Program-made: the position numbers and the translations under genes
Notes under the pieces: model-generated
The model's database searches: none
What the model saw: the letters and a program-made list of their open reading frames with translations, nothing else
What the model was told of the DNA's origin: nothing
Origin: Nonomuraea polychroma
GTDB lineage: Bacteria > Actinomycetota > Actinomycetes > Streptosporangiales > Streptosporangiaceae
Direction of reading: 5' to 3'
NCBI RefSeq assembly: GCF_004011505.1
Contig: NZ_SAUN01000001.1
Location: 5,297,501-5,361,500 of the forward strand
DNA length: 64,000 nucleotides
Shown: positions 16,182-24,167 of the stretch, piece after piece
Position numbering within the stretch: position 1 is the stretch's first letter
Layout of the letters: every line of letters starts with the position of its first letter

Positions 16182-17339
16182 TCAGGCCCCCCAGCCGGCC
16201 TGCGTGCCGCCGACGCGCTCGGCGGCGATCTTCTCGAAATATCCGGACTTGGCGTACGCGGCCATCGGGTCGGGCGCGAGGCCCATCTCGTCCCGCAGCT
16301 CGGCGAGCAGCGGCCGCACGTCGGTGTTGTAGGCGTCCATGAAGACGGCGTTGGCGCCGAGCACGTCGCCCTCGGCCTGCGCGGCGGCCAGCGCGTCCCG
16401 GTCGACCAGCAGCGCCTTGGCGGTGGCCTCCTGAACGTTCATGACCGAGCGGATCTGGCCGGGGATCTTGGGCTCGAGGTTGTGGCACTGGTCGAGCATG
16501 AACGCCACATTGGCCGCGGGGTCGAACCCGCCGCCGCGCAGCACCTCGAACATGATGCGGAACAGCTGGAACGGGTCCGCCGCCCCCACCATGAGGTCGT
16601 CGTCGGCGTAGAAGCGGGAGTTGAAGTCGAAGCCGCCGAGCTTGCCCTCGCGCAGCAGGAACGCCACGATGAACTCGATGTTGGTGCCCGGCGCGTGGTG
16701 CCCGGTGTCCACGACCACCTGGGCCTTGGGGCCGAGCTTGACGCAGTGCGCGTAGGCGGTGCCCCAGTCGGGCACGTCGGTGGCGTAGAAGGCGGGCTCG
16801 AACAGCTTGTACTCCAGCAGGAAACGCTGGCCCTCGCCCAGGCGCTCGTACACCTCGGCCAGGGACTCGGCCAGCCGGTCCTGGCGGGCGCGGATGTCGT
16901 CCTGGCCCGGGTAGTTGATGCCGTCGGAGAACCACAGCTTGAGCGTGTCCGAGCCGGTGGCGTCCATGATGTCCACGCACTCGAGCAGGTGGTCGGTGGC
17001 CTTGCGGCGGATCCGCGCGGACGGGTTGGTGACGCTGCCGAGCTTGTAGTCGTCGTCCTGGAAGACGTTGGAGTTGATCGCTCCGATGCCGACGCCCAGG
17101 TCCTTGGCGTGCCGGGCCAGGTCGGCGTAGTCGTCCACCTTGTCCCACGGGATGTGCAGCGCGACCGTGGGCGCGATCCCCGTGTAGGCGTGCACCTGGG
17201 CGGCGTCGGCGAGCTTCTCGTACGGGTCGCGCGGCACGCCCTGCTGCGCGAAGACCTTGAACCTCGTGCCGCTGTTGCCGTACGCCCAGGACGGCGTCTC
17301 GATGTGCTGCGCGCGTAGCGCGGCCTTGATGTCAGTCAT
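16182..17339 (-). CDS. rhaI: L-rhamnose isomerase
   Basis: 385 aa TIM-barrel isomerase of the Pseudomonas-type RhaI family, L-rhamnose to L-rhamnulose. VALHIPWDKVDDYADLARHA, KLWFSDGINYPGQDD, EYKLFEPAFYATDVPDWGTA, VVDTGHHAPGTNIEFIVAFL and GFDFNSRFYADDDLMVGA carry the metal ligands (Glu, Asp, His, Asp). Preceded by GGGGAG and separated by 10 nt from rhaM. Confidence 0.95.
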   Translation of the reverse strand: MTDIKAALRAQHIETPSWAYGNSGTRFKVFAQQGVPRDPYEKLADAAQVHAYTGIAPTVALHIPWDKVDDYADLARHAKDLGVGIGAINSNVFQDDDYKLGSVTNPSARIRRKATDHLLECVDIMDATGSDTLKLWFSDGINYPGQDDIRARQDRLAESLAEVYERLGEGQRFLLEYKLFEPAFYATDVPDWGTAYAHCVKLGPKAQVVVDTGHHAPGTNIEFIVAFLLREGKLGGFDFNSRFYADDDLMVGAADPFQLFRIMFEVLRGGGFDPAANVAFMLDQCHNLEPKIPGQIRSVMNVQEATAKALLVDRDALAAAQAEGDVLGANAVFMDAYNTDVRPLLAELRDEMGLAPDPMAAYAKSGYFEKIAAERVGGTQAGWGA

Positions 17340-17349
17340 GACTCCCCGA

Positions 17350-17667
17350 TCAATCCAGGTGGAACACTTCGGTCAGCGGCGCCATGCCCTCGTCGGGGCG
17401 GCCGTCCAGGTCCTCGAAGAAGGGCGCCATCTCGGCCTGCCAGCGGGCGTTGACCTCCGTCTCGGCCATGGCCTTCTTGGCGGCCTCGAAGTCCTCGGTC
17501 TCCAGGTAGCCCACGAGCAGCCCGTCGTCCCTGAGGAAGAGCGAGTAGTTGTGCCAGCCGGTGCGCGACAGCGCCTCTCGCATCTCCGGCCAGACGTTCT
17601 GGTGGCGTTCCCGGTACTCCGCCAGCCGCTCTGGGCGGACTTTCAGGAGGAAGCAGACGCGTTGCAC
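17350..17667 (-). CDS. rhaM: L-rhamnose mutarotase
   Basis: 105 aa dimeric alpha-beta barrel protein interconverting rhamnose anomers. QRVCFLLKVRPERLAEYRERH with the active-site His, NYSLFLRDDGLLVGYLE, and the W-E pair in EVNARWQAEMAPFFE are typical. GTG at 17667 is chosen because GGGAG lies 5 nt upstream and the protein then has the family length; the TTG five codons earlier is inside the operator region. First gene of the rha operon, transcribed from the operator-bearing region 17668-17800. Confidence 0.93.
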   Translation of the reverse strand: MQRVCFLLKVRPERLAEYRERHQNVWPEMREALSRTGWHNYSLFLRDDGLLVGYLETEDFEAAKKAMAETEVNARWQAEMAPFFEDLDGRPDEGMAPLTEVFHLD

Positions 17668-17683
17668 TGGCACTCCCTTCAAA

Positions 17684-17793
17684 ACGTTTTAATGCGTCGT
17701 GTCAGGAAACTATGATTCCTGGTGCCCGCTGTCAATGCGACACCGGCCTCCGGCTTGAACAGGCGGTCCACCGGGGCGGTGACACGTTTTAAT
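17684..17793 (-). promoter_or_regulatory. Two operator copies upstream of rhaM
   Basis: ACGTTTTAAT occurs at 17684-17693 and again at 17784-17793, exactly 100 bp apart. At the first site it lies within the perfect palindrome AAAACGTTTT (17681-17690); the second has only the right half well conserved. The same decamer is found upstream of the GH42 gene and of the LacI gene, which fits a LacI-family operator of ideal form ATTAAAACGTTTTAAT. The proximal copy lies about 15 nt before the rhaM start codon. Confidence 0.75.
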
Positions 17794-17826
17794 GCCCACC
17801 TCGGACCGGCCCCGGCATGCGGACGG

Positions 17827-17871
17827 CCGCCCTGCCCGGCCCGCGACACGCGGCGCAGGACGGGCAGGCGG
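17827..17871 (-). terminator. Hairpin downstream of the rhamnogalacturonan lyase gene
   Basis: CCGCCCTGCCCG (17827-17838) pairs with CGGGCAGGCGG (17861-17871) with one bulged base, 26 nt past the lyase stop on the leftward strand. It separates the lyase gene from the rhaM control region. No T tract. Confidence 0.5.
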
Positions 17872-17897
17872 TGGTACACGGCGAGACAGTGGCGGAG

Positions 17898-20594
17898 TCA
17901 GGTGGGCAGCTTGTTGCCCACAAGGGCCAGGTTCTGGATGGCGGCCAGGCCGTACAGGGCGGTGGTGTTGGTCGAGATCCAGGCCGCCTCGTCGGTGGGA
18001 TTCAGCGTGGTGGTGACCTTCTCGGACTTCCACGGCAGGGTCGGGGCGTACCCGTCGCCGGTGCGGAACTCCGTCCAGGCGCGGGTGGCGAGGTCGTCGC
18101 GCTTCAGCCGGACCGCCGCGTACGCCGTGAGCCTGGAGTGGCCCTGCTTGAGGATGAGGTTGCCGAAGTGGGCCCCGGTCTCGGCGCTCTGCTCGGCCCT
18201 GGTCGCGTTGAACAGCCGGCAATACTGCAGCCACGCCTTCTCGAAGTCCGGCATGTCGATCAGATCGATCAGCTCGGCACAGATCTCGACCTGCCCGAAC
18301 ATGGCCGACAGGTGGGACACCGACACCTTCTTCGCGGCAGGCGCGAACTCGCCGGTGTTGATGTTGTAGAGGCCCTCGCCGGTGACGAAGCCGTTGGGCA
18401 TGGCCGCGATGGTCCGCATCGTGGCCTTGAGCTTCTTCTCGGCGATCGGGTCGCCGCCGCGCTCCCACTCGGTGAGCCAGGCGGCGGCCAGGCCGCTCCA
18501 GTCGGTGCCGAGGCCGATGGCCAGGGCCTCCGGGTTCGGCGTGTACGGCGCCGTACGGATCTTCCGCAGCGGGTCGAGCGCCATGAACGTCTTGTCGGAG
18601 TCCACCAGGGCCCGCATCAGGTCCCCGGTGCGCTCGTCGGCGGTCAGGAAGTAGAAGATCCGGCGATAGACGGCGGTCGAGATGCGCTGCTGCTTGGCGC
18701 TGCACCCCCAGTGCTGCACGTTGTGCCGGGTGCCCAGTCCCGCCCACGGGCCCAAATGGTAGACGTCCACCTCGCCGGTGTGCCGGGTCATCGCCTCGGC
18801 GAACCTGAAGACGTCGGCCCGGCCGGAGCGCAGGTACGCGTACCAGAGCCACAGGTCCGGCGAGAGCTCGGAGTTGTCCCAGGCGTAGCCGCCGATGTCG
18901 TAACGCCACACGCGCCGGTCCTCGTCGAACGTGTGCATGATGTCGCCGTAGTCCCAGAAGCCGTACCAGTGACGCTGCTCGACCTGCTTCTTGTAGTAGT
19001 CGAAGAGGAAGTCGAGCCGGTCCTCGATCGTCTTCTTCTCCGGGGTGGACCGGTCGACCGGGCTGAACAGGCCGCCGAACACCTTCGCCGCGGCCAGGTG
19101 CTCGGGCGGGGCGATGATCAGCGGCGGCGTGCGCACGGCGTCGGCCATCGCGCCGAGCCGCGCGGCGTCGGGCGTGGCGGCCAGGGCCCAGAAGGTCAGC
19201 TCGGTCGTACGCGCGATGCCGAGCGGCGTGCCGAAGCCGGGCTCGTAGTCCTCGTAGGTGATGTTGAGGCCCTCGATCTGCTCGGGGTAGGTGTCCTGGC
19301 CGAGACCGTCGTGGTAGAAGCGGGTGTCCATGGGCCCGGCCTCGGGCGACCACATCCAGACCGTGACCTCGGCCTCCTCGGAGGCGGCGTCGCGGATGTC
19401 GAGCTGGGTGGGGTGGCGCTGCCAGAAGTCCCGCATGCCGAACGCGAAGCCGCCGCTCACGCCGCCCACGTAGCCGAATCCCGAGGCCCGCTTGCCCTGG
19501 TCGATCGGAACCCAGCCATACCCCTTCTTGGTGCGCTTCTTCAGTGTGAAGCCCTCGGAGGACAGCTGGGAGAGGGTGTAGTCGCCCCAGTCGGGAATGA
19601 GGTGGAGACGGCTGCTCACCCGGGTGTCCCAGGTGGCGACGTCCGGCAGCTTCTGACCGGCGACCTGCGCCTTGCGCACCGCCAGGCCGGGGTCGCGGCG
19701 CAGGCCCGTGATGCCCTTGACGGCCTCGCCGAGCTGGCCGTGCCCGTCGCCGACGAAGCGGATGTGCCGGTTGTAGGCCTCGTCGCGCATCGGGACGCGG
19801 AAGCGCACGCCGAGGCCGGCGACGAAGTCGTGCTGGCCGTCGCGGTCGAACACGAACGTGTGGACCATGCGCACGCTCTCCGCGCCGGCGTAGAAGTACA
19901 GCCGGATCGTGAACGGCAGCCAGGACTTGCCCTTCTTGGAGGTGTGGCGGCCCTCGATCCGCACCACGGCGCGCACCGGGCCGGACTGCTCGACCTCGAC
20001 CTTGGCGATGTCGCTGAGGTAGGAGTCCACTTCGGTGGTGCGGTCGTCACCGTCGTCGATCTTGCCCTGCCGGAGGCTGACCAGCTGGCCCTTGCGGGCG
20101 ATCTCGGTCTCCCCGCGCCAGATCTGGGAGATCAGTTCGCCGCCGTTCTTGCGGACGCGGACCCGGATGACGCCGGTGTCCACGTCCACGTACTGCTTCT
20201 CGTCCTTGACCGTGACCGGCTTGGCGAGCGCGGCCGCGGTGCCGGGGCGCAGCGTGTACGTCTCGGCGACGGGCGTGCCGGGGCCCGCGGCGTGGGCCGT
20301 CCACTTGAGCGAGCCGTCCGGCCAGTACGCCAGCGGCCACGTCTGCACGGGCACGGCCGCGCCGTCGGCGGCGGTGAGCGCGAACTGCTGCTCCTTGGGC
20401 ACCGTGCCCTTGGGCCACGGGACGCCCCAGGTGGTGCCGGGGGCCTCGGCGGGTTTGCCTTCGAGCCAGCGCAGGCTGACGTCGGGGATGTCCAGTGCGG
20501 CCAGGGCCGGCGACTCGAGCATCGAGGCCAGCGGCACGGCCGCACCGGCGACGGCCATTCCCTTTAATGCATCACGTCGCGAAATTTCGGACAT
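17898..20594 (-). CDS. Tat-exported YetA/PL26-like exo-rhamnogalacturonan lyase family protein
   Basis: 898 aa. The N terminus EISRRDALKGMAVAGAAVPL is a twin-arginine signal with an ALA cleavage site near residue 32, so the protein is exported folded. The segment WLEGKPAEAPGTTWGVPWPKG followed by AYWPDGSLKWTAHA matches the N-terminal barrel domain of the YetA / exo-rhamnogalacturonan lyase (PL26-type) family; the middle is beta-sandwich-like and the C-terminal half an alpha/alpha region (residues about 480-890) with many Trp and Tyr. Size agrees with the family (850-900 aa). Expected role: cleave galactose-decorated rhamnogalacturonan backbones, feeding the adjacent beta-galactosidase and rhamnose genes. 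GGAGG lies 10 nt before the ATG. Catalytic residues were not assigned; family assignment is from motifs and context. Confidence 0.75.
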   Translation of the reverse strand: MSEISRRDALKGMAVAGAAVPLASMLESPALAALDIPDVSLRWLEGKPAEAPGTTWGVPWPKGTVPKEQQFALTAADGAAVPVQTWPLAYWPDGSLKWTAHAAGPGTPVAETYTLRPGTAAALAKPVTVKDEKQYVDVDTGVIRVRVRKNGGELISQIWRGETEIARKGQLVSLRQGKIDDGDDRTTEVDSYLSDIAKVEVEQSGPVRAVVRIEGRHTSKKGKSWLPFTIRLYFYAGAESVRMVHTFVFDRDGQHDFVAGLGVRFRVPMRDEAYNRHIRFVGDGHGQLGEAVKGITGLRRDPGLAVRKAQVAGQKLPDVATWDTRVSSRLHLIPDWGDYTLSQLSSEGFTLKKRTKKGYGWVPIDQGKRASGFGYVGGVSGGFAFGMRDFWQRHPTQLDIRDAASEEAEVTVWMWSPEAGPMDTRFYHDGLGQDTYPEQIEGLNITYEDYEPGFGTPLGIARTTELTFWALAATPDAARLGAMADAVRTPPLIIAPPEHLAAAKVFGGLFSPVDRSTPEKKTIEDRLDFLFDYYKKQVEQRHWYGFWDYGDIMHTFDEDRRVWRYDIGGYAWDNSELSPDLWLWYAYLRSGRADVFRFAEAMTRHTGEVDVYHLGPWAGLGTRHNVQHWGCSAKQQRISTAVYRRIFYFLTADERTGDLMRALVDSDKTFMALDPLRKIRTAPYTPNPEALAIGLGTDWSGLAAAWLTEWERGGDPIAEKKLKATMRTIAAMPNGFVTGEGLYNINTGEFAPAAKKVSVSHLSAMFGQVEICAELIDLIDMPDFEKAWLQYCRLFNATRAEQSAETGAHFGNLILKQGHSRLTAYAAVRLKRDDLATRAWTEFRTGDGYAPTLPWKSEKVTTTLNPTDEAAWISTNTTALYGLAAIQNLALVGNKLPT

Positions 20595-20671
20595 TGGGGG
20601 TGCACCTCCGTTGGTACGTGGGCGCTCGAACGCGCCCTTGGGGGGTGATTCGCCGGACGGGCCCGCTTCCT

Positions 20672-20686
20672 GGGAAGCGCTTTCCC
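20672..20686. promoter_or_regulatory. LacI/CebR-type operator GGGAAGCGCTTTCCC
   Basis: A near-perfect palindrome centred on AGCGCT, about 78 nt upstream of the lyase ATG. Sites centred on AGCGCT are typical of actinobacterial LacI-family sugar repressors (CebR-like). It differs from the ACGTTTTAAT operators next door, so the lyase gene may answer to a second regulator encoded elsewhere. TTGTCA on the leftward strand (20695-20700) could be a -35. Confidence 0.55.
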
Positions 20687-20881
20687 GCCACGCATGACAA
20701 ACGGCGGACGAGGCCGCCGCCCACCACACCCGGCTCAGACCGCACAGCCCCTGCGCCACCGCCCACCTCGGCGCACGCAGCATGACGCGGCAGTGCTGGA
20801 CGGTCGAGCGGGCGAGGCGGCAAGTCAGGCGGCGCGGCGTGGGCCGTGCGGTGGGCGGAGCATCGGGGGTGGGGAACGGGG

Positions 20882-22810
20882 TCAGCCGGGCAGGACCAAG
20901 GCGTCGCCGGCCGGGACGGTGACCTTGTCGCCGGCCGGCGTCGTCACCACGGCGTCCTCGCCCGTGTGGTTGATCGCGAACAGGAACGAGCGGCCGCCGG
21001 GGTGCGAGCGCCGCACCACCTCCACCCCCGGACCCGCCTCGGCCACGGGCTCGACGCCGGCCTCGGCGCAGACGGCGGCCACGACCTCGGCCAGCGCCCC
21101 GTCGTCCAGCCGGGTGGTCAGGTAGTGCGCGGTCCCGTCGCCCCATGCGTTGCGGGTCCAGGCAGGTTCACCCGTGGCGTACGTGTCCAGGACCTTCGCC
21201 CCGCCGGCGTGCGCCAGTTCGCTCCACACGGTCCCGGTCGCCCCGGAGGCCAGCCGGATCGGCCGCTCCAGGGGGAAGAACTCCTCGACCGTGACCCCGA
21301 GCAGGTCACGCCACGCCCCCGGGTAGCCGCCCAGCCGCACCCGGTCATGATCGTCCACGATCCCGCTGTACGGCCCCACGAGCGCGACCCCGCCCCGGCG
21401 GACGAAGTCCTCCAGGTTGGCCGCTCCCGCGTCGCTCACCAGATAGAGCGCGGGCACCAGCACCAGGCGATAGCCAGACAGATCCGACTCCGGCCGGGCC
21501 AGGTCACAGGTGATGCCCGCCCGCCACAACGCGGCGTGCCAGCGCTTGGTCTCCTCGACCGGATCCAGGTCCGCCGTCGGCTGGGCGGGATGGTCCTGGG
21601 CCCACACGCTGGAGTGGTCGAGCAGGATCGCCACGTCGGCCTTGACGGTGCTGCCCACGACGTCGGAGAGCCCGGCCAGCTCGGCCCCGAGCGCGGTGAC
21701 CTCACGGAAGATCTTGGTGTTGGGCCCGGCGTGCGGCAGCATCGCCGAGTGCCACTTCTCGGCGCCGGCGCGGGAGGCCCGCCACTGGAAGAACATGATC
21801 CCGTCCGCGCCCCTGGCCAGGTGCTGCAGCGAGTTGCGGCGCAGCTCGCCGGGGACCTTGGCGAGGTTGCGCGGCTGCCAGTTGACGGCGCTGGTGGAGT
21901 GCTCCATCAGCAGCCAGGGCCGCCCGCCGTTCAGCGAACGCGCGTAGTCGGCGGCGAAGGCCAGGTCGATGTGCGGCTCGGCGCGGGCACCGATCAGGTA
22001 GTGGTCGGTGGAGACCACGTCGAGCTCGGCGGCGAAGGACCAGCAGTCCATGTCCCAGTGCGCGCCCGCCATCAGGTTCGTGGTCGCGGGCACGTCCGGG
22101 GTGATCGACTTCAGCAGGTCGCGCTCGGCGACGTACAGCTCGACGAGCGCGTCGGAGCTGAACCTGCGGAAGTCGAGCTGCTGCCCCGGATTGGGGAAGC
22201 TGGGGGTGGCGCGGGGCGGCACGATCTGGGCCCAGTCGCTGTAGCGCTGCGACCAGAAGGCCGTTCCCCAGGCGTCGTTGAGCTCGTCCAGGGAGGCGTA
22301 GCGGTTGCGCAGCCAGGCGCGGAACGCCGCGGCGGAGGTGTCGCAGTAGCAGCGGGCGTTGTGGCAGCCGTACTCGTTGTGCACGTGCCACAGGACCAGC
22401 GCCGGGTGGTCGCGGTAGCGCAGGGCCACCTGCTCGGCGATCCGCAGCGCCTTCTCGCGGTAGATCGGCGAGCTGGGGCAGAAGCCCTGCCTGCTGCCGT
22501 GGTAGAGCCGCCGCCCGTCGGCGTCCACCGGCAGCGCCTCGGGGTACGCGTCGGAGAACCACGGCGGCGGAGAGGCCGTCGGGGTGGACAGGTTGGCCTG
22601 GATGCCGTTCGCGGCCAGCAGGTCCATCACCCGGTCTAACCAGTCGAAGTCGAACACCCCCTCCACGGGCTCCAGCATCGACCAGGAGAAGATCCCGACG
22701 CTGACCCTGTTGACGCCGGCCTCGCGCATCAGCGCGACGTCCTGCTCCCACGTCTCCTCGGGCCACTGCTCGGGATTCCAGTCCCCGCCATAGGCGATGA
22801 CATCCGGCAT
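20882..22810 (-). CDS. GH42 beta-galactosidase
   Basis: 642 aa, cytoplasmic (no signal peptide). GGDWNPEQWPEETWEQDV opens the TIM barrel; the acid/base is Glu146 in LWHVHNEYGCHN and the nucleophile Glu303 in WLLMEHSTSAVNW. A cluster of Cys near CHNARCYC resembles the GH42 zinc site. The C-terminal part (about 380-642) is the trimerisation and beta domain. Beside a rhamnogalacturonan lyase it likely removes galactose from imported galactosyl-rhamnose oligosaccharides. The start MPDVIAYGGDW at 22810 has AAGGCAGG upstream. The operator decamer at 22871-22880 lies about 60 nt before the start. Confidence 0.93.
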   Translation of the reverse strand: MPDVIAYGGDWNPEQWPEETWEQDVALMREAGVNRVSVGIFSWSMLEPVEGVFDFDWLDRVMDLLAANGIQANLSTPTASPPPWFSDAYPEALPVDADGRRLYHGSRQGFCPSSPIYREKALRIAEQVALRYRDHPALVLWHVHNEYGCHNARCYCDTSAAAFRAWLRNRYASLDELNDAWGTAFWSQRYSDWAQIVPPRATPSFPNPGQQLDFRRFSSDALVELYVAERDLLKSITPDVPATTNLMAGAHWDMDCWSFAAELDVVSTDHYLIGARAEPHIDLAFAADYARSLNGGRPWLLMEHSTSAVNWQPRNLAKVPGELRRNSLQHLARGADGIMFFQWRASRAGAEKWHSAMLPHAGPNTKIFREVTALGAELAGLSDVVGSTVKADVAILLDHSSVWAQDHPAQPTADLDPVEETKRWHAALWRAGITCDLARPESDLSGYRLVLVPALYLVSDAGAANLEDFVRRGGVALVGPYSGIVDDHDRVRLGGYPGAWRDLLGVTVEEFFPLERPIRLASGATGTVWSELAHAGGAKVLDTYATGEPAWTRNAWGDGTAHYLTTRLDDGALAEVVAAVCAEAGVEPVAEAGPGVEVVRRSHPGGRSFLFAINHTGEDAVVTTPAGDKVTVPAGDALVLPG

Positions 22811-22870
22811 GAGCCTGCCTTTCGCATAACTGTTAGCGCCCACAGCGTGTTACGCCTACGTTTACGGGGG

Positions 22871-22880
22871 ATTAAAACGT
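22871..22880 (-). promoter_or_regulatory. Operator half-site ATTAAAACGT upstream of the GH42 gene
   Basis: Reverse complement of the ACGTTTTAAT decamer found before rhaM and the LacI gene. AACGTT at its right end gives partial dyad symmetry. It sits in the 352-bp divergent region 22811-23162, which otherwise holds only a short inverted repeat GACCT-TT-AGGTC at 22901-22912 and no recognisable gene. Confidence 0.65.
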
Positions 22881-23144
22881 TCATCAGGCCTGCCGCACAA
22901 GACCTTTAGGTCATGGCGAGAGGGTAGTCGCTGGTCAGGCAGCGGAAATCACCCTCGAGGCCCATCCTCGCAGCCGCTACCGGATGCACGTGCGGGCCTG
23001 CCTGCCGGTGAACCGATTCAATGCCGGAGAGGCGGCTTCGTCGTCCCCGGCGGGCATGCGGCCCGAGGGCCCGCAGCAGCTTGCCGCCCGATCCCCCTGC
23101 GCTGCCTGGTGGACCCGTGGCCATGTGGCGTCGCGCGCGTTTGT

Positions 23145-23154
23145 ACGTTTTAAT
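23145..23154 (+). promoter_or_regulatory. Operator ACGTTTTAAT overlapping the LacI gene promoter
   Basis: The decamer ends with TTTAAT (23149-23154), which itself stands 8 nt before the ATG at 23163 and could be the -10 of a leaderless lacI-rhaB transcript. Binding there would give direct autorepression. Confidence 0.65.
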
Positions 23155-23162
23155 TGGGCTCC

Positions 23163-24167
23163 ATGGCCATGGTCAGCATCAAGGACGTCGCCGCGCACGC
23201 CGGCGTCTCCCCCGGCACGGTCTCCAACGTACTGAACCGGCCGGCCAAAGTCGCGCCCGCGACGCGGGAGCGGGTGGAGGCGGCCATCAGCGAGCTGGGG
23301 TTCGTCCGGCACGGCTCGGCCTCGACGCTGCGTGCGGGGCACAGCAGGACGATCGGCCTGAGCGTGATCGACATCGGCAACCCGTTCTTCACGGAGGTGG
23401 CGGCCGGGGTCGAGGACGTGGCCAGCGAGCTGGGCTACGCCGTCATCCTGGGCAACTCCGCGGGCTCGCAGGACAAGGAGGACCGCAATCTGCGGGTGCT
23501 GGCCGAGCACCGGGTGCGCGGCGTGCTGATCACCCCGTCCGGAGAGGACCCGGCCAGGCTCGACCGGCTGCGCGAGCACGGCATCAGCGTGGTGCTGGTC
23601 GACCATCCGGCGCACCGGCCCGACCAGTGCGCGGTCGCCGTGGACGACGTGGCGGGCGGCCGGGCCGCCGTCGCGCACCTGCTGTCCAAGGGCGCGCGGA
23701 GCGTCGCTTACGTCACCGGACCGCTGACGATCCGGCAGTGTGTGGAGCGCCGGGAGGGCGCCAAGGCGGCCATGCGGTCCGCCGGGCTCGACCCCGCGGA
23801 ACTGCGGGTGGTGGAGACGGCGACCATGACGGCCCGCTCGGGCGAGAAGGCGGCCGCCGAGCTGATGTCCGGTGGCCCCCTGCCCGAGGCCGTGTTCTGC
23901 GCCAACGACCTGCTCGCGCTCGGCGTGCTGCGCGCGCTGCTGCGGTCCGGAGTGCGGGTGCCGGAGGACGTGGCGCTGATGGGCTACGACGACATCGACT
24001 TCGCCGCCGCCTCGACGGTGTCGCTGAGCTCGATGCGCCAGCCCACCTATCAGCTCGGCCGCATCGCCACCGAGTTGCTGCTGGACGAGTGCGACAATCC
24101 GGAGACGCACGCCCACCAGCACATCATGTTCCAGCCGGAGCTTGTCGCGAGGGAGTCGACGCAGTGA
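23163..24167 (+). CDS. LacI-family regulator of rhamnose genes
   Basis: 334 aa from ATG 23163 (two codons longer than the alternative ATG 23169). Helix-turn-helix at the N terminus: VSIKDVAAHAGVSPGTVSNV followed by LNRPAKVAPATRERVEAAI with the hinge; the rest is a periplasmic-binding-protein-like effector domain (IGLSVIDIGNPFFTEV, CANDLLALGVLRAL, MGYDDIDFAAAS). Its GTGA overlap with rhaB and the shared operator at rhaM, GH42 and its own promoter argue that it is the local rhamnose repressor; the inducer is probably rhamnose, rhamnulose or a phosphate of it. No ribosome site is seen, suggesting leaderless translation. Confidence 0.9.
   Translation: MAMVSIKDVAAHAGVSPGTVSNVLNRPAKVAPATRERVEAAISELGFVRHGSASTLRAGHSRTIGLSVIDIGNPFFTEVAAGVEDVASELGYAVILGNSAGSQDKEDRNLRVLAEHRVRGVLITPSGEDPARLDRLREHGISVVLVDHPAHRPDQCAVAVDDVAGGRAAVAHLLSKGARSVAYVTGPLTIRQCVERREGAKAAMRSAGLDPAELRVVETATMTARSGEKAAAELMSGGPLPEAVFCANDLLALGVLRALLRSGVRVPEDVALMGYDDIDFAAASTVSLSSMRQPTYQLGRIATELLLDECDNPETHAHQHIMFQPELVARESTQ

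Noticed and set aside
13704..17318. Rightward 1204-codon open frame across the rhamnose genes
   Set aside because: It is antisense to rhaD and rhaI, rich in Arg, Gly, His and Val as expected of a shadow frame in GC-rich DNA, and shows no motif.
22901..22912. GACCT-TT-AGGTC inverted repeat as a regulatory site
   Set aside because: Short, found once, and not shared with the other rhamnose promoters; noted only as a small dyad.
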